DNA of 64,000 bases, taken from NCBI GenBank assembly GCA_963920665.1, contig OY987269.1:4962501-5026500 (forward strand), given 5' to 3'. The notes below the pieces were generated by a model. It was not told where the DNA came from and did not search any database. It was given only the letters and a program-made list of their open reading frames with translations. Of this stretch, positions 12,881 through 26,000 are shown piece by piece; positions within the stretch are counted from its first letter, which is position 1; every line of letters begins with the position of its first letter. The DNA is from Straminergon stramineum (taxonomy: Eukaryota > Streptophyta > Bryopsida > Hypnales > Calliergonaceae). Both the position numbers and the translations under genes were made by a program.

Positions 12881-14129
12881 TTTCACATTAGGCTTTGGGT
12901 GGTGAACATTGGGAGGTCATGCTTTGGCTTGGAGCACAATCACTAGAAAGAATGGTGCCCATTTTTTCTAACAAGCCCACAAATGTTGCTAGATGTTTAG
13001 TCGAACATCAAGCACATCTATTGTAGATGTCTAGAAAAATCTATCAAGATTGACATGGCAAAATATGAAGAACTTTGAAAAAACATGCCTTGTTTTTAGA
13101 GGAATGTCACAAGAGACAAAGAAGGTGCCAAAAGCATGCCATGTAGCTACCATATCACCTCTATGTAACTATGTAAGCGCCACATGGGCATGCACTACCA
13201 CATGAGATTTTTTCCATTTGACCCGGCGATGATGTGGCATTTGATGTAGCACCCAATGTCACATTCTCTGAGAATTTTAATATTGTTTTTAGCGAAGTCA
13301 ACTTAGACGTCTAGACATTTTCTGAGACATCAATTGGTGCGGCCCCTACCCATAGGACAAAGTTGGGGCAAAATAATTATATAAAAGAAAGTAAAAAAAA
13401 GAAACAAGAAAGATTGAATGTCAAATTCAACAAGAATTCACCATCTACCATCAAGAGAATTTTTTATGGCAAAGTGAAATAATTACTTCATGGGTACATT
13501 TAATAAGAATGAAGGGTAGAGAGGTCATATTTATATTGAAATCCATCGTTTGCCCATGGTTAGACAATTGATATAGAATAATTAGAAGATGGTAGCTTGA
13601 TCATTGTATATCTAGACATTGTTTTAGATATGTGGACATTTTTTCAAACATTCTATTTTGAATACAATTCTTGTTTTACATATCCCGTATGGTTTGTTGC
13701 ACTTCCTACCAATCCACTAGTATAAAGAGCTCCTCTTTTCATCCATAATGTACATCCATCTATATTCTTTTTTTTCCAAAGCATGCTACATGGCTACCCT
13801 TCCCTTGTATTTTCACATGTGGTCAATGTTTTACCTCAACCCACAATAAATTTTACTAACTTACTCATAGTCAAACCAAAATTCCTTGCCAACGTGGTAG
13901 TTCCATGTTTATTGGATGTTTTTATAGAAAGCCACTATATTTTTTTCGATGTCTCCCAAAACATCACTACACAAGACATCAACTCGTTCTGCTAGAGACA
14001 TCCAAACGTTTTTTGAAACATTCAACTCAATTCTACTTCCATGCCTACAATCCCATATTCTTACTTTTGTTCTAGAAAACATTCTTGTTTGTTGCTAACA
14101 TCCAAAAAAACAAGGGCTCCTACTAGTGT
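12881..14129. other. Intergenic, no gene recognised
   Basis: AT-rich with scattered short frames. It repeatedly carries phrases such as 'agacatcca' and 'tagatgtctagaaa', which suggests old repeat material, but no family is clear. It may include the 5' part of the caspase-fold pseudogene that follows. Confidence 0.4.
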
Positions 14130-15420
14130 AACATGTATTGATTTATTGGAGGAGGTAGAAACAAAGGGACAGTACCTTTTGGGTCATCCCAAAGAAGATA
14201 GCCGATAATTGTCTTCTTAAAAGATGATTCCATATTCTACATTGTGTATAGCACCCACGCTTTAATTGCTAAGTTCAAGAACAAACTCCAAGAGACAACA
14301 ACTTCCATGGAAGTTGAAGATAGATTGCTGCTTCTAATTTTTGCACATGGTGAGTCTTCGGGAATTTTGGTAGGAATTGACATGAATGACAATTAGAGCA
14401 TATTAACTACTAAGGAAGTCAACAATGTGCTACAATCCTTGTTAGGTCAATATCCAATAACACTAATTACATTTACTTTCTATTCAAGGATGTGGCATGA
14501 TGACATCCCCATTAGGACATGGATGGATGCAAGTTCAAAAGATGAGGAATCTCTCTCATTTCAACTATTTGAGTCTAGATGTCCGTCAATATTGAGGAAG
14601 ATATATTTTAATGCGTCACAATCACGCGTGCCCCAAAATAATCTTTTTCAATCCAAGCATCAATAAATTTTGTTAGGTCTATCCTTCATGTCCATTGAGT
14701 TGAGATGGCTTGTCCATCAATTGAACAACATGTTTGTCAATTTGGATGGTCTCAGAAATTGTCAAGCCATTTACTCAAATAGTCTTGTCTTTCTAAATTG
14801 CAATTGTTTTCATTCAGATTCTATCTTGATGGACATTAGGATTGAGAACTGGCATTTCGATGGACATCCTAGAGTCGTGACAAGAAATGACTCTAAAAAC
14901 CTTGTTGAAGAGGAGTCTGGTACAAGACTATGAGTTAAGTAGGCTTGGGATTGGGATGGTTGGTGAGGAGAATCCAAAGGATGATACATTTAAAAAATGA
15001 AGTGGCAAAATCAAACAACATGTCCAAGACATGTTCACATCTAATCCTATATGGACCATTTCTGTGCTAGGGGGAGGTATTTGGGACAAACATGCTAAAG
15101 AAGTGTTGTATTTCAAATTGGAAGGTGAGGGTGTGTTGTTAAGTCGTGACAAAGTTCCTTCACCAACCCAACTTCAAACTTTATGAGAGAACCAATATCC
15201 ACTTTATTGGTGGTTCTTCCATATTGAAGGTTTTGAATGAGCCACTTGTAGAAAGATTACCTCACTTGATGCATTATTTTTCTACTTGTAACTTTGAACT
15301 ATCTAATGAAGCTAGTAACATTCAAGTGTTTAGATTGGCACGATTGTATAACAAGGGCTTGGCTTCCAAAGATCAATTGAAAAAGTTGGATCTTTTGTTG
15401 ACATATTTTTGAGGATTGCA
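14130..15420 (+). pseudogene. Decayed caspase-fold peptidase-like gene
   Basis: About 14235-14640 reads almost continuously as a caspase-like (C13/C14-type) domain. It shows a hydrophobic strand with the catalytic-type His (LLLLIFAHGESSGILVG), then LTTKEVNNVLQSL, then a second strand running into TFTFYSRMW where the family has a catalytic Cys in a CYSG-like turn, then MDASSKDEESLSF, which matches the 'A..DEES.S' element after the turn. The Cys is replaced (FYSR), there is an in-frame TAG after MNDN, and frames shift upstream (LEEVETKGQYLLGHPK stops at CGATAA) and downstream. Further frames at 14670-14933 and about 15046-15410 (VLGGGIWDKHAKEVLYFKL, ASKDQLKKLDLLLTYF) look like the C-terminal part of the same protein. 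Family call is from motif memory and is moderate; that the gene is broken is clear. Confidence 0.5.
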
Positions 15421-16136
15421 AAGCTTAAAGAGTTTTCATAGTTTTTAGAAGATTCCTCATGTGCTCAATTTTCAACTTCAAGTAGTGGAAGAACAAAGAT
15501 TTCTCTATTTCTCTATTTCTCTATGTCGTGAATTTTGTGATGCCATTTGGTGAATCCCCTTAAATGAAACCCTTGACATATCAATATATGAAATCAATTG
15601 TGTATGTTGTGTGGACTTCATTTATGGCAATGCAAAATTTGATGTTGAGTGGCTCAAAACCAATTGTTGCTTGTATGTGGATGGTCATAAAACAAGCTCT
15701 AGCATAGGCAAGACTAGTGATGATTGACTAGTGTGGGAAAGAAATATGGAAGGTACTAGACATGAAATGGTTAGGGACTTGGGGACATGAAATGATTTAG
15801 AGTAGCATTTAACCCTTAAATGCTAGACTGTGGAAATCATCACTTTTGGAACTATGTGACATCATCTATTTTTTTAAAAACAAAAATATTGATTGGGAGT
15901 CAAACTATTGTAGAAGATCTCCCCTTCCCACCTCTAATTCCAAGGATGAATAGTTGCACTTATATGCTACATAAGAGAATTCCTTGTCATTTGTCACACA
16001 AAAAATGTCCACTACATCATTTATGAATTAAAAGTTAAGAAAATACTAATAGATTGATTCAATTTTAAGTGGGTGGACTACAACTCCCCATGCTTCATAA
16101 AATTTTTGTATTTGCAATACTGTCCATTCTTGACAT
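15421..16136. other. Intergenic, no gene recognised
   Basis: A short tandem repeat of 'tctctattt' (three copies) lies near 15501-15525, and a TTAA-CCCTTAAATG motif at 15809-15822 resembles one end of the TTAA family but has no visible partner. Nothing else was recognised. Confidence 0.4.
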
Positions 16137-16368
16137 TTTACCCTTGAAAGGCCCTTGGGGGTCCTTCTATACAACTCGTATTTAGCTTTATAACTCTTCA
16201 ATTGTGGTTTAATAGATGAGTTATGATACATTTTTATTTACTTACTATCATGATCATTTATTTACTTTGCACTGAAAAGTATTTGGTCAATGTTTCCTTG
16301 ATCAAATACCACCGAATACATAATATACTCTAGGGCCACAAAGGGCTTTCAGGCCCTTCTAGGGTTAA
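16137..16368. mobile_element. TTAA-type MITE, 232 bp, 3' of tomosyn gene
   Basis: The left end is TTTA at 16137-16140 (decayed TTAA) followed by CCCTTGAAAGGCCC. The right end is AGGGTTAA, with TTAA at 16365-16368; its reverse complement begins CCCTAGAAGGGCC. The right terminus CCCTAGAA is the same string with which the canonical piggyBac terminal repeat starts. No coding capacity. It lies about 0.66 kb beyond the tomosyn stop codon. Confidence 0.6.
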
Positions 16369-17026
16369 GAGTCAACTTCGAATTCTGAGCCCATAGGCAA
16401 TATCAGTCAATTGTATTACTCTATTTGTATAATGTTTACTCTATTTGCTGCCTTCGTTGAAGAGCCTTTAATCTATTGAGCTTCAGAAAATTTAGCTTTC
16501 CATTGTGATATTTCCCAATTGTGCCTGCAAATCTGCAAAATGTTATTGCATTAGAGCACACCCAGAACTTAGTATTTCATGATATCTCCCGATGCAACAT
16601 GAAAATATTAGGCTATTAAGGTAGAGCCTACAACCTCCAGCACTTGTTCTTTCGATATTTTTGCTTTCAGAATAATAATAAGTCCAATATTTCATTACCT
16701 GTCGCCAAGCATGACCATAAGAACAGTACACTGGTACAGTACAATACCGCACATTGCAAAGACCTCGACAGACTTGATAGAGGAAACCAAGGGTGGCATC
16801 ACAATAAATAATGCGAACCGAAAAAGAGTTTACACTTTGTTCAAGGGAACCAGAAAGCACTAGCAGCACTTTGTACAATGCGGATACTTCACGGTACTGA
16901 TTCCTGCAATTGTTGCAAACATTCTTGCAATCGACCTTCCTGTAATCAATTTACATCTAGCTACTTAAGTTTTAAAAGAATAAAAGTAATGGCAAGCTTT
17001 TTAGCTGCCATATCATGTGCTGGTGA

Positions 17027-20000
17027 TTAAAATTCCCACCATTTCCTTCTCTCATATTTCTTGGCGAGTTGTTCAGCTATTGATGCAAAGTTTTCTGCTC
17101 CGGCTTGCATTTCCTCTGTCTTGTCATTTAGGGACTGCATTCCAACAGTATGGCATACGAAGGATTGGTAAGTAATCTAAATTCGTGGCCAAGAAATAAA
17201 CCACTACAACGCAAGTTTATAAGGTTTTAGTCAAAAGGGTGCCTTCGATCAGTACAATTAGACTGTTTCAAGAACTTTTAGACATGCCGTGACAATATTC
17301 ATGAAAGTTTGATTGTACTGGAAACCTTGTTTCAAAAAGAACAGGCTAAACAGAATGTGGACAGAAATATAACTGAAAGCATGAGCACAAAACTGTCATG
17401 GAGAATGTCAACCACTGCCTAACACGATCCAACGAAAAACAGAAGAATGCACCAGGCTTGCTAGGAAGTAGGGAAGGTGTTACCTGAAGCTTTTCGCCTC
17501 GTTCCATAAGTTTATCCCTAGCCATTGCAGCAGCACTTGCAGCTTCCTGCACCAAGCAGGGAACTCATCCTTGAGCAACAAGTTGGGTAATGTAGTGGAT
17601 GAACCGCATTGAACCCGCCAATTGCAAAGCCACTTAAGGCAATTTCTAATGCAAACATTGCCAATTGTAACATGGACAAGTTTTCTAAAATACCTCTTAA
17701 GGGTGGGTTTTCTATTAGTGATATGGGTATTGGAAAAGTCAGGAATGAAATCAAGCTCACCACAGCCCTGGGGGCATGACCATAGGCAGCTTTGATTTCA
17801 TCTGCCGTGCGCTGTCTTGGTTTGCCATCATCTCCGAATAGTTGTGCTCTGGTGGTTTCTTCGCTGATCACTTCTTTTCCTGGTTACAAAGTACACGGTC
17901 AATACCGACACGATCAGTCCTCTTTCTCCGGTTCCTGTTAAAGGGACAGTAACATCAAAAATTCGAGTACAGGTTCAACTTGATCACTCCACGGATGTTG
18001 CCAGGATGCTGGAAGCAAAAATTAGGAAAACCAAGTCCAGCAGAAATCTAGGGAGTCGAGGTTACAGGGGATTTAGACGCTTTTCGCCAGATTTACCATG
18101 ACTGCAAAATTAAATTGCTTCACACCAATCACGCGAGGCAAAAACTGCTAAAAGCTGACAAACTACAAAGTCTTTCACGCAGGGTGAATGACGCATACCC
18201 TTCGGGCTGTTTGTAACTCTATGAAGAACAATCTTACGGCTACTGGGCTCTCCAGAAGCAGTCGGTGAAGAATTTCCATCCATGTCATCAAGATCGATTA
18301 GAATATCATCTGCGTTCAGCACAGGAAGACAATAGCAAACACAGAATCAAAGCATTAGGCTTCTGAAACCTCACCTATAAACAACACAGACGGATACCCA
18401 AATGTCCTATCCTGGGATCAACTCAAAACTGATTACTTCAAAAGAATAAGCAAAAATAATTTGCATCAGGAATGGCCTACCAATCTCTACATCGATGTCC
18501 AGGCCCAAAGAGTCTGTTTTGGACAGATCAGAGGGCTGTATTTCAGGGACCGTAAAAGGTTGAGTTGAAAAAAGTTTGGGAAGCTCAGATGCAGGATGAA
18601 CAGCAGATTCTTGTTCGAGTGCACTCTTAATAATCCCCAACAATCCTTGTTTTGGCCCTGACTGCACTACCATTTGAATTTCTCATTGTTAGACACAAAA
18701 CTGGGGGCAAGTAATCCAATTTCCAAAAACTGCCCTAGACTAGTCCCCAAAAGAATACAGTCAATTTTTGCTGAAAACCCTGTTTACCCTAGCTGATCTT
18801 ATTTATCCGCGAAGATCGATCATCACATCACAGAAAAAGATGCTTTCAGGCTTGTAATTACACAAAAGATGGTCAGTCTTACCCACTCTCTTCTGCATAG
18901 AAAGCATGTCACAAACAAACGCAAGAATGTCAGCATTCACTCGTACCTTCTTTCGTGGCAAAGAGGTGGCGTATTTCATAGCAGCCTCAGCTGCAGCTCC
19001 CAGGTCCTTATCATAAAGTCGCGGTGAAGATTCCGATGCACTAAGAGGGGAACATTGAAGGGCCAACGGTATGACGAGGCCAATTATTAGCAATAAATTT
19101 CCTGACAAGTGAAAAGTGTACAGCAAACGACATTCTTGCGTCTGACTTTCTAGCTAACACCAGAAAATATTATTTAGTAAGCATAGTTAAACATTCACAA
19201 ATCAGTAAGACTTAAGTGCAAGTGTCAAGGGACTAAACAAATTTATTAACTCTTTAGTACCTCAAGTCGTTATCTTCTGCAAGCACCGACAGGTGAATGA
19301 GCTCTTTTTCTTCGCTTATCTGCAGCCATAACATTATAAAAGGATGAGAACTAATACTCAGTATCTAAGAGGCTAAACAAGTATACAACAATGCCTCTGG
19401 TTCCAAATCTCAAATCAGAAGGAGGTCACGCAGAAAGAACGAACATAGTGTACCATAGTTATACGTCCATAGGAAGCAGAACTAAGTGTCGTCAAGAAAC
19501 TGGAACTAAGCTCAAGCTGCCAATGTAGGCACTGGGTCAATGTGGTTTCCATCACGGTTCGTAGATCAGGAAGCGACCTGCACCGAAAAAAGTATCAACG
19601 CATGAGCAGGTTAGTTTGAAAACAGAATTACCTTCAATACCAATAGATAGGACAAATTTGATACCACGCAATATCTGAAAATTTTCATAATTTTAAACTG
19701 TTAAAAAATTTATGATATCAACCTTTACAAATTTATCAAAAAGTATTATTAAACAAGATTTACCGTATTTCGAGGTGACCGGACTGGTACAGCAGAATCG
19801 CGCCAAAAGTGTGCGTAGAAGGGTCTTCAAATGTGGAGGCCCAACAACAGGAGTGCTCCAATTTTGCTTCTAGCAAAGTATCTCCAAAGCTCTGTTCACC
19901 ATGAGCACAACCACTGAATCCTTGTAAAGATGATTTTCTTCAATATCGACAGCATGCCAACAACTTGAAATAAGGAATGGGCAAAGAAGTATTTTCTTGC

Positions 20001-23000
20001 ACCCATAAAAGCACAAAAGTCTCGCACAAGGAGCTCAAAAAAATTGAAGAAAAAGAAAGAGCCGAAAAGAATTGCTCGCCTGAGAGGATGTGGAGACAAG
20101 TTGGATCCAATCTTGCGTACACAAAAATAGGCAGGACCTTGTTTGCGGTGCTTCTGATGACTCTGCACTAGGATCTGGCCCTGCACCTCCATCGACAGAT
20201 GATCTCGTAGAAACGTCTGAAGCAGTCAATTATAAATTATACTCAGAGAATTGCAGGAAACAGTCCCATCATTAGGGGTAAAGATAATACACCAACGACA
20301 CATACACCAAGATCTAAATATTATACAAGTCATGGAAACTTTCAGCTTCAGATGGCAATAAATCAGTACCAAAACATCGCCATCATTAACCCCTAACTCC
20401 CAAATGGCCCAAAACGACTGATTCCATATCTATAGGAGTTGAAATCAATCATTTAGGAAGCGTCAAGAGAGGTAACGAGATGTACTCATAGAATGCAGAA
20501 TGCATGTCCTATACTTTGACCGATAGAAAGACGTTTTCGAAGTAACTATGATCGACAAGTAGCTTCCAAAAGTGAAATTTCTATTTCTAGTTTGAGCACT
20601 TGCGTTAAGAACTTTGGGACATTATTTTCATACAATAGCAATGCAAAGGTAAGTAAGGCCCAACCCTTCATAAACTGGAAAAGCGGAGAGCACCATGATA
20701 AAGAGGTGCTGTGAACGAAGTTCTGTCAAAAGTGCTCACCTAGAACATCAAAGCATAGCGTTTGTGAAGGTACTTTAGGCTGCCTCGGCCCTGGACCAAA
20801 ACACTCGCCAGTAGCCCCGTCAAGGACAGCGAAGGTAGCTTCGTCATTCACTGCGTATAGCACCGTGATAGGACTCCCAGTAGCCTTCAGTGGTTCTGAA
20901 TTTGGACCCTCCGCTTCAGAGGACCCAACAGCATCATCTTCTTTGACTGGTTGAGTAACCGCAAATTTCAGGCCAGTGATGCCTGACGAGTTGCCAGGCC
21001 AACAGCCAGAGAATAAAAGCAAGAGATTTTCTGGATCCAAAATCGATATCTACAGACACCACCAGACAAAACAATTCATCAGGATGTGCACGTAACTAAA
21101 CTCCTGTCATGAATTGGACTGACGTGCTCCCCATCAACCAGAAATAGTGCCACATCGATCTTCTGAATAACGTGACAAGGCTTTCAGCAAACCTATAGTT
21201 CAGGAAGTTTTAGACAGCATCAAAAAGAGAACCTTCCCCATGATACATAGAGAGACAGGCCCCTCCAAGATACATTGGGAAGCCTCCATGTAATCAGTGA
21301 AACCACGGAGAGACCTCCTCATGAATGATGGATAGGATTCTCTGTATGATGATGTCCAAAAGGTCCTGAAAGAGTCAAACTCTAATGAAAACTCTGTTAC
21401 ATGCTACACTAACCTACTAGAGCTTCATGATCAAAACTCAATTACAAATTGACTAAAAAGAAGTGATTCATATACCTTTCCACTTTTATCGCCAACTGCA
21501 AGACGATCTGAATCGCTGGAAATAGCAAAACTGGTGATGGCAGCTTTATGCAGACTTAGTTCAAGAATGCACTGGTAGCCAGCAGGCATGTTCACAGTTT
21601 CTCCTATAACAACGAGAAGACGAAGAATAAGAGCATGTACAACTGTGCTACGAAAGCCAAGATCCAAATAACAGCAATCCAAACCTACAGGCACATGAAA
21701 GTAAATCTTCACTTAACACTCTAAACCTCAAATTGTAAACAGAGTAGAGATCACTGACCAGAACCAGCAAAAGATTCATTTATGATCTTGCACGACACCT
21801 CTTGCGCTTCAGAACTGAGTTTAAAGACGTACACCTGTAAAAATGCCAAATTATTTAAGGTTTATATTAAATTACCGTAAAATATAAACATTGCTGCTGT
21901 TTGTTTCTTCAGTGAACTCTCAACTATGCTTAGAAGATGGTACCTTTCCCTCTTGGTCACCATATGCCAAAAGACCAGATTGCTCATTCAAGAGCACAGC
22001 TGAGACGGGGGCTAGCCCCCCATTCGTCTGCAAGAACGCAATTCTCAGTCAGCATTCCGTAATGTGAGTAACATCAAATAAGTTTGACAAGGAGAAGTAG
22101 GATAGGCTCTAGAAATTGACTGCATTTATTAACATCAAAGAACCACAATCGTCAGTAGTAATTTCAATATAGGTTTATGGAACATTCACCCGAGCATTCA
22201 CAGTGCACAACAACTGAACCGAAGGAGCAGAAGCATCCCAAACTTGAACGCCACCACGCTTGAGCCCTGTTACAAGGAAATGTTTCTGCTTCATGCTATC
22301 ATTGGAAGGAGACCCTGTACTCATCTGAGTTCCTCCAGAAATAGGCCACTTCGTTCCACAAGCTAGCGTAGGTAAGGGATCCTTCGTCCCTGGGCTTAAC
22401 TGTCAGTCACAAATTTCGTGTCAGAGGAGGCCTTGTGCAAGTGACGCATTGGCATCAAGTCTGTTAGAGTGGTAGAAGCCGACTCATTTTAATAAAGATT
22501 ATACAAATTCAATCAACAACTGAAATATTTGACCAGATCTTTGAATTGAATCAATAAAGATACATAATTCACCATCGCGATTGCACACATAAAGCAATAA
22601 ACCATAAACATACAGTGGATTCCATCATCACCTGATGTAGTACTCTGGCTGATAATGAGTTTGGTGACACAATGAATACGTTAGAAAAGACGACATCTTT
22701 CAGGGGTGATTGCCAAAGAAGTGGCTGCACACAGGCTTGATTCACAGAATCTTCAGCTGAAGGAGTAAAGAAGTGAGACACAATGCCGGCACCATCATAC
22801 ATATGAAGCAACCCAGGTGACGACAGCACCAAGATAGCAGCCACTGGCGTACCCAGGGTGCCACCTGGTCTCGAAAGTGTGACTGCATCTGCAAACGGCC
22901 CGTGCAGTGGTAGCTCAAGCTGCTGCAAATTCTCACTTCCTTCTCCATCTAACGACACAACCTAAAAAGAAGAAAATTATTGCACAGATTAGTAGACATA

Positions 23001-26000
23001 GTATTGCGGTAAATGTCTCATTCCTTGTTTCTTAACCCTAAGTGCCCAAACTAGAAATAGAAAGTCCACTTTGGAGGCTAATTGTACATTATAGTAACAT
23101 CGAAAACCCACTTCTATGATTCAGAATCGTAAGACATGATTCCCTCTTTCCTTAGAAGATTCATAAATGATCTCTTTTAACTCCAACACGGAAGCGACCG
23201 CTTTGGGCCACTTGGGTACTTAGAGTTAAATCTCAGAACGTCACTAACGTGATAATAATCTTTTGCCCGACTAAATATTAAGCAAGAAAAATTATTTACC
23301 CAAAACTGTTCGCAATTGAAAAGGTAGCAGAATCAACTCATTCACTTCCGTAGCCCAAAGACTAAGTGACATACTTTGCAATAGAAAACGAGATAGGTGG
23401 AGCCTGAACCCACCGTCAAAGCCTGAGTCGCATTCAGATCAGAACCCCCATACACGAAGAGCTGGCCACTGGCGGCCTTGGCGTCCTTACCTCCTTTGCC
23501 GCTTGCACACCACTTCAATAAGATCACTGGCATTTTCATGGACTTGCCTGGTGCCAAGTCTATTTTACGCAAAGGTGCCCCCGAAATGAACGGCAAATCG
23601 GCATTCGACTGGTCGCCTGAGCCTCCCTCTTTAGCTGGCGAAGGAACATTCCACAACCAAATATCCCCGTCCACATACCCAACGGCTACAATACTTCCAT
23701 CCTGACATGCCCAGCACACGGTGCAAATTTCTTTCTCCTCTTCCTCTTCATCCTCAACGTCCGCTTTTGAGGTGAATTTCGATCCAAACTGTTCTCCTAT
23801 GCTGGCTGCACGATCAGCCACTTTCTCTGTGAAAGTGCGTGAGTTTTGCGCATGCTCTGTCAGCCGCTTGCGTTGTGATTCTGTGCCACCCCGAATGGCA
23901 AGAACCTTGGTCTCGTGAAGACCCCATGACACCAACACGCCATTCCCGTATGCAATGACCAGCCTGTGCAAGGCATGCAAGCGCATGCATTGAGTGCGGA
24001 TTATAAACGTTTACTATCAAATTTGGCACCCTATATCTGCAGAACTTACAACAACGTTTCACTCGAATTAAATCGGCTGCAAGAACTTTCAAGCAACATC
24101 ATTAAGAGACCATTCTTCATGATTATGGCGAGGTCTCCATATGGTTAGAGTGACCACGCAAGTCTTCTATATGGTACTTAGGGTAACCTCCGTACGATCA
24201 TTGTCACCATATGGAGTCCTACCTATGAGGATCCTATATGAAGATCCTATATGATGTTGTCTAAAAGTTCCTGAACCAGTCAAATTTTACCCCAAAAAAC
24301 GTTATAAATCACGTTGAAGCAATTCAGACTAACACTGCATACAGTTGATCAAACATGACAGTCGTACCTGCTGAAGTCAGCATTCACTTGCGGAAGAATA
24401 CCAACGACTGACGGTGCAGTGCTACTTCCAGGCCTTACTATCCCACCTAAAAATGCATAGAAAGCACAATTTGTTACAGACCAGGGTTCCAGTACATCGT
24501 CATGGTTCATCGCTTGCATGTACATTACAACAGCACGACCATAACATTTAACAAACTAGAAGTGAATCGAAAATGTACCTAGAGTAATATGTGCAGGGAT
24601 GCAGTAAGGCAGCTTCGTTATTTCATTCGAGCTTTCCACATATTGCAGGACAGAAACAGTTCCAGCTTCATCTCCAAGATACCTGCACATGTTTCAAACC
24701 TCATATTACGAACCACTGAAGATATTTGATAAAAAAATGTGACTAACCCTACCCTGGTAACAACAAAGTGTAACTTGTAGGAAAAGAATGAAACAAGCGT
24801 ACATACTTGGCTCCGTTACTATAATTGGCTCCTTCGGTAAAGTATATCACTCATCTTGACATCAATCCTCCAAGTTCCCAAACTAAAAATACCAAGTCCA
24901 CTTCGGAAACTGACAGCCACTTATAGCAACTTTGGAAACACATTTCTATTGTTCTCAAACGTAGAACATGGTCTCTCCTTTCTATGGATCAATTTGTTGC
25001 TTTCCTTGAGGATTCCTGTATGATATGGACTGTACATATGGAAGGAGACACTTTTGGTCATTTGGTCACCTACGGGTTAACAATTGAAAGTCACATAATT
25101 GGCCAACTCTGAACCAACAATTCAAATTTGATGAATCTTTAAATACCGAAAGATCACCAGGAATAAAAAGAGACGCTTACATGTAAGTTGTGCCTTGCAA
25201 GACAGCCATGGCAGTAATATCATGTTCCCACTTTATTGAACACGCCAGCTCTAGCTTTCCCAGATTCCATACCTAGAACAAATGGCAGTATTAGGTTTAA
25301 TAACATCTGAAAATCCGTTCCAACATCTATGCCATGTGTAGAATCAGATGAGATTTCTCAAGAGGTCTCTTAAACAAGGAAAAGATTGTTACAATAAAAT
25401 CTGACTTGGTTCCAAAAGACAACTGAATCAATAGACCAAACAGTTCTTACCTCAATATCATTTTGCGTGGTGACATTTATTAATTGTCCTCCATGATTCA
25501 AAAACTGCAGCAACAGCAAAATCAGAGATTCGATCAGACCTTGATGAGTTCGATCTTCGTAAGGACTATGCAGGGTGTTCATATTCAAAACGCTTTCGCA
25601 CCTCAAGATACTTGCAGGGTGCTCGAAGTGGAGACTGTAGTAGCGCTTCAATGCCAGGTGCACCAAAGAGCTTAATCCGTCCATCCCTATTTTCCAACAT
25701 CCACATAAAAAAGACAGCATCAGCAACCTCAAACCTCGCAATGCTGAACACGATACAACACTCATGAACAACCAATTGACCTCTTCGCCAGATGCTTGTA
25801 GATATACAATCAAACTTCCCAAAGTCGAGTCTGAATTGAAAAAATCTTCATCCGAACAACAAAACATGTCAAAAAAGTGACAGAGGTCGTCAGAAAATTA
25901 TGCAAATTGTGAACTTTAATGCACCGCAATGCCCGCCGGCAATGCAAAACTTCCACGGAGTAATTATTTGCACAGAACAGTAATCGCCAACAGTTTTCTT

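Noticed and set aside
16543..16878. Open frame of 111 codons downstream of tomosyn on the minus strand
   Set aside because: It follows the clear R-SNARE C-terminus and stop at 17027-17029 and is probably 3' UTR.
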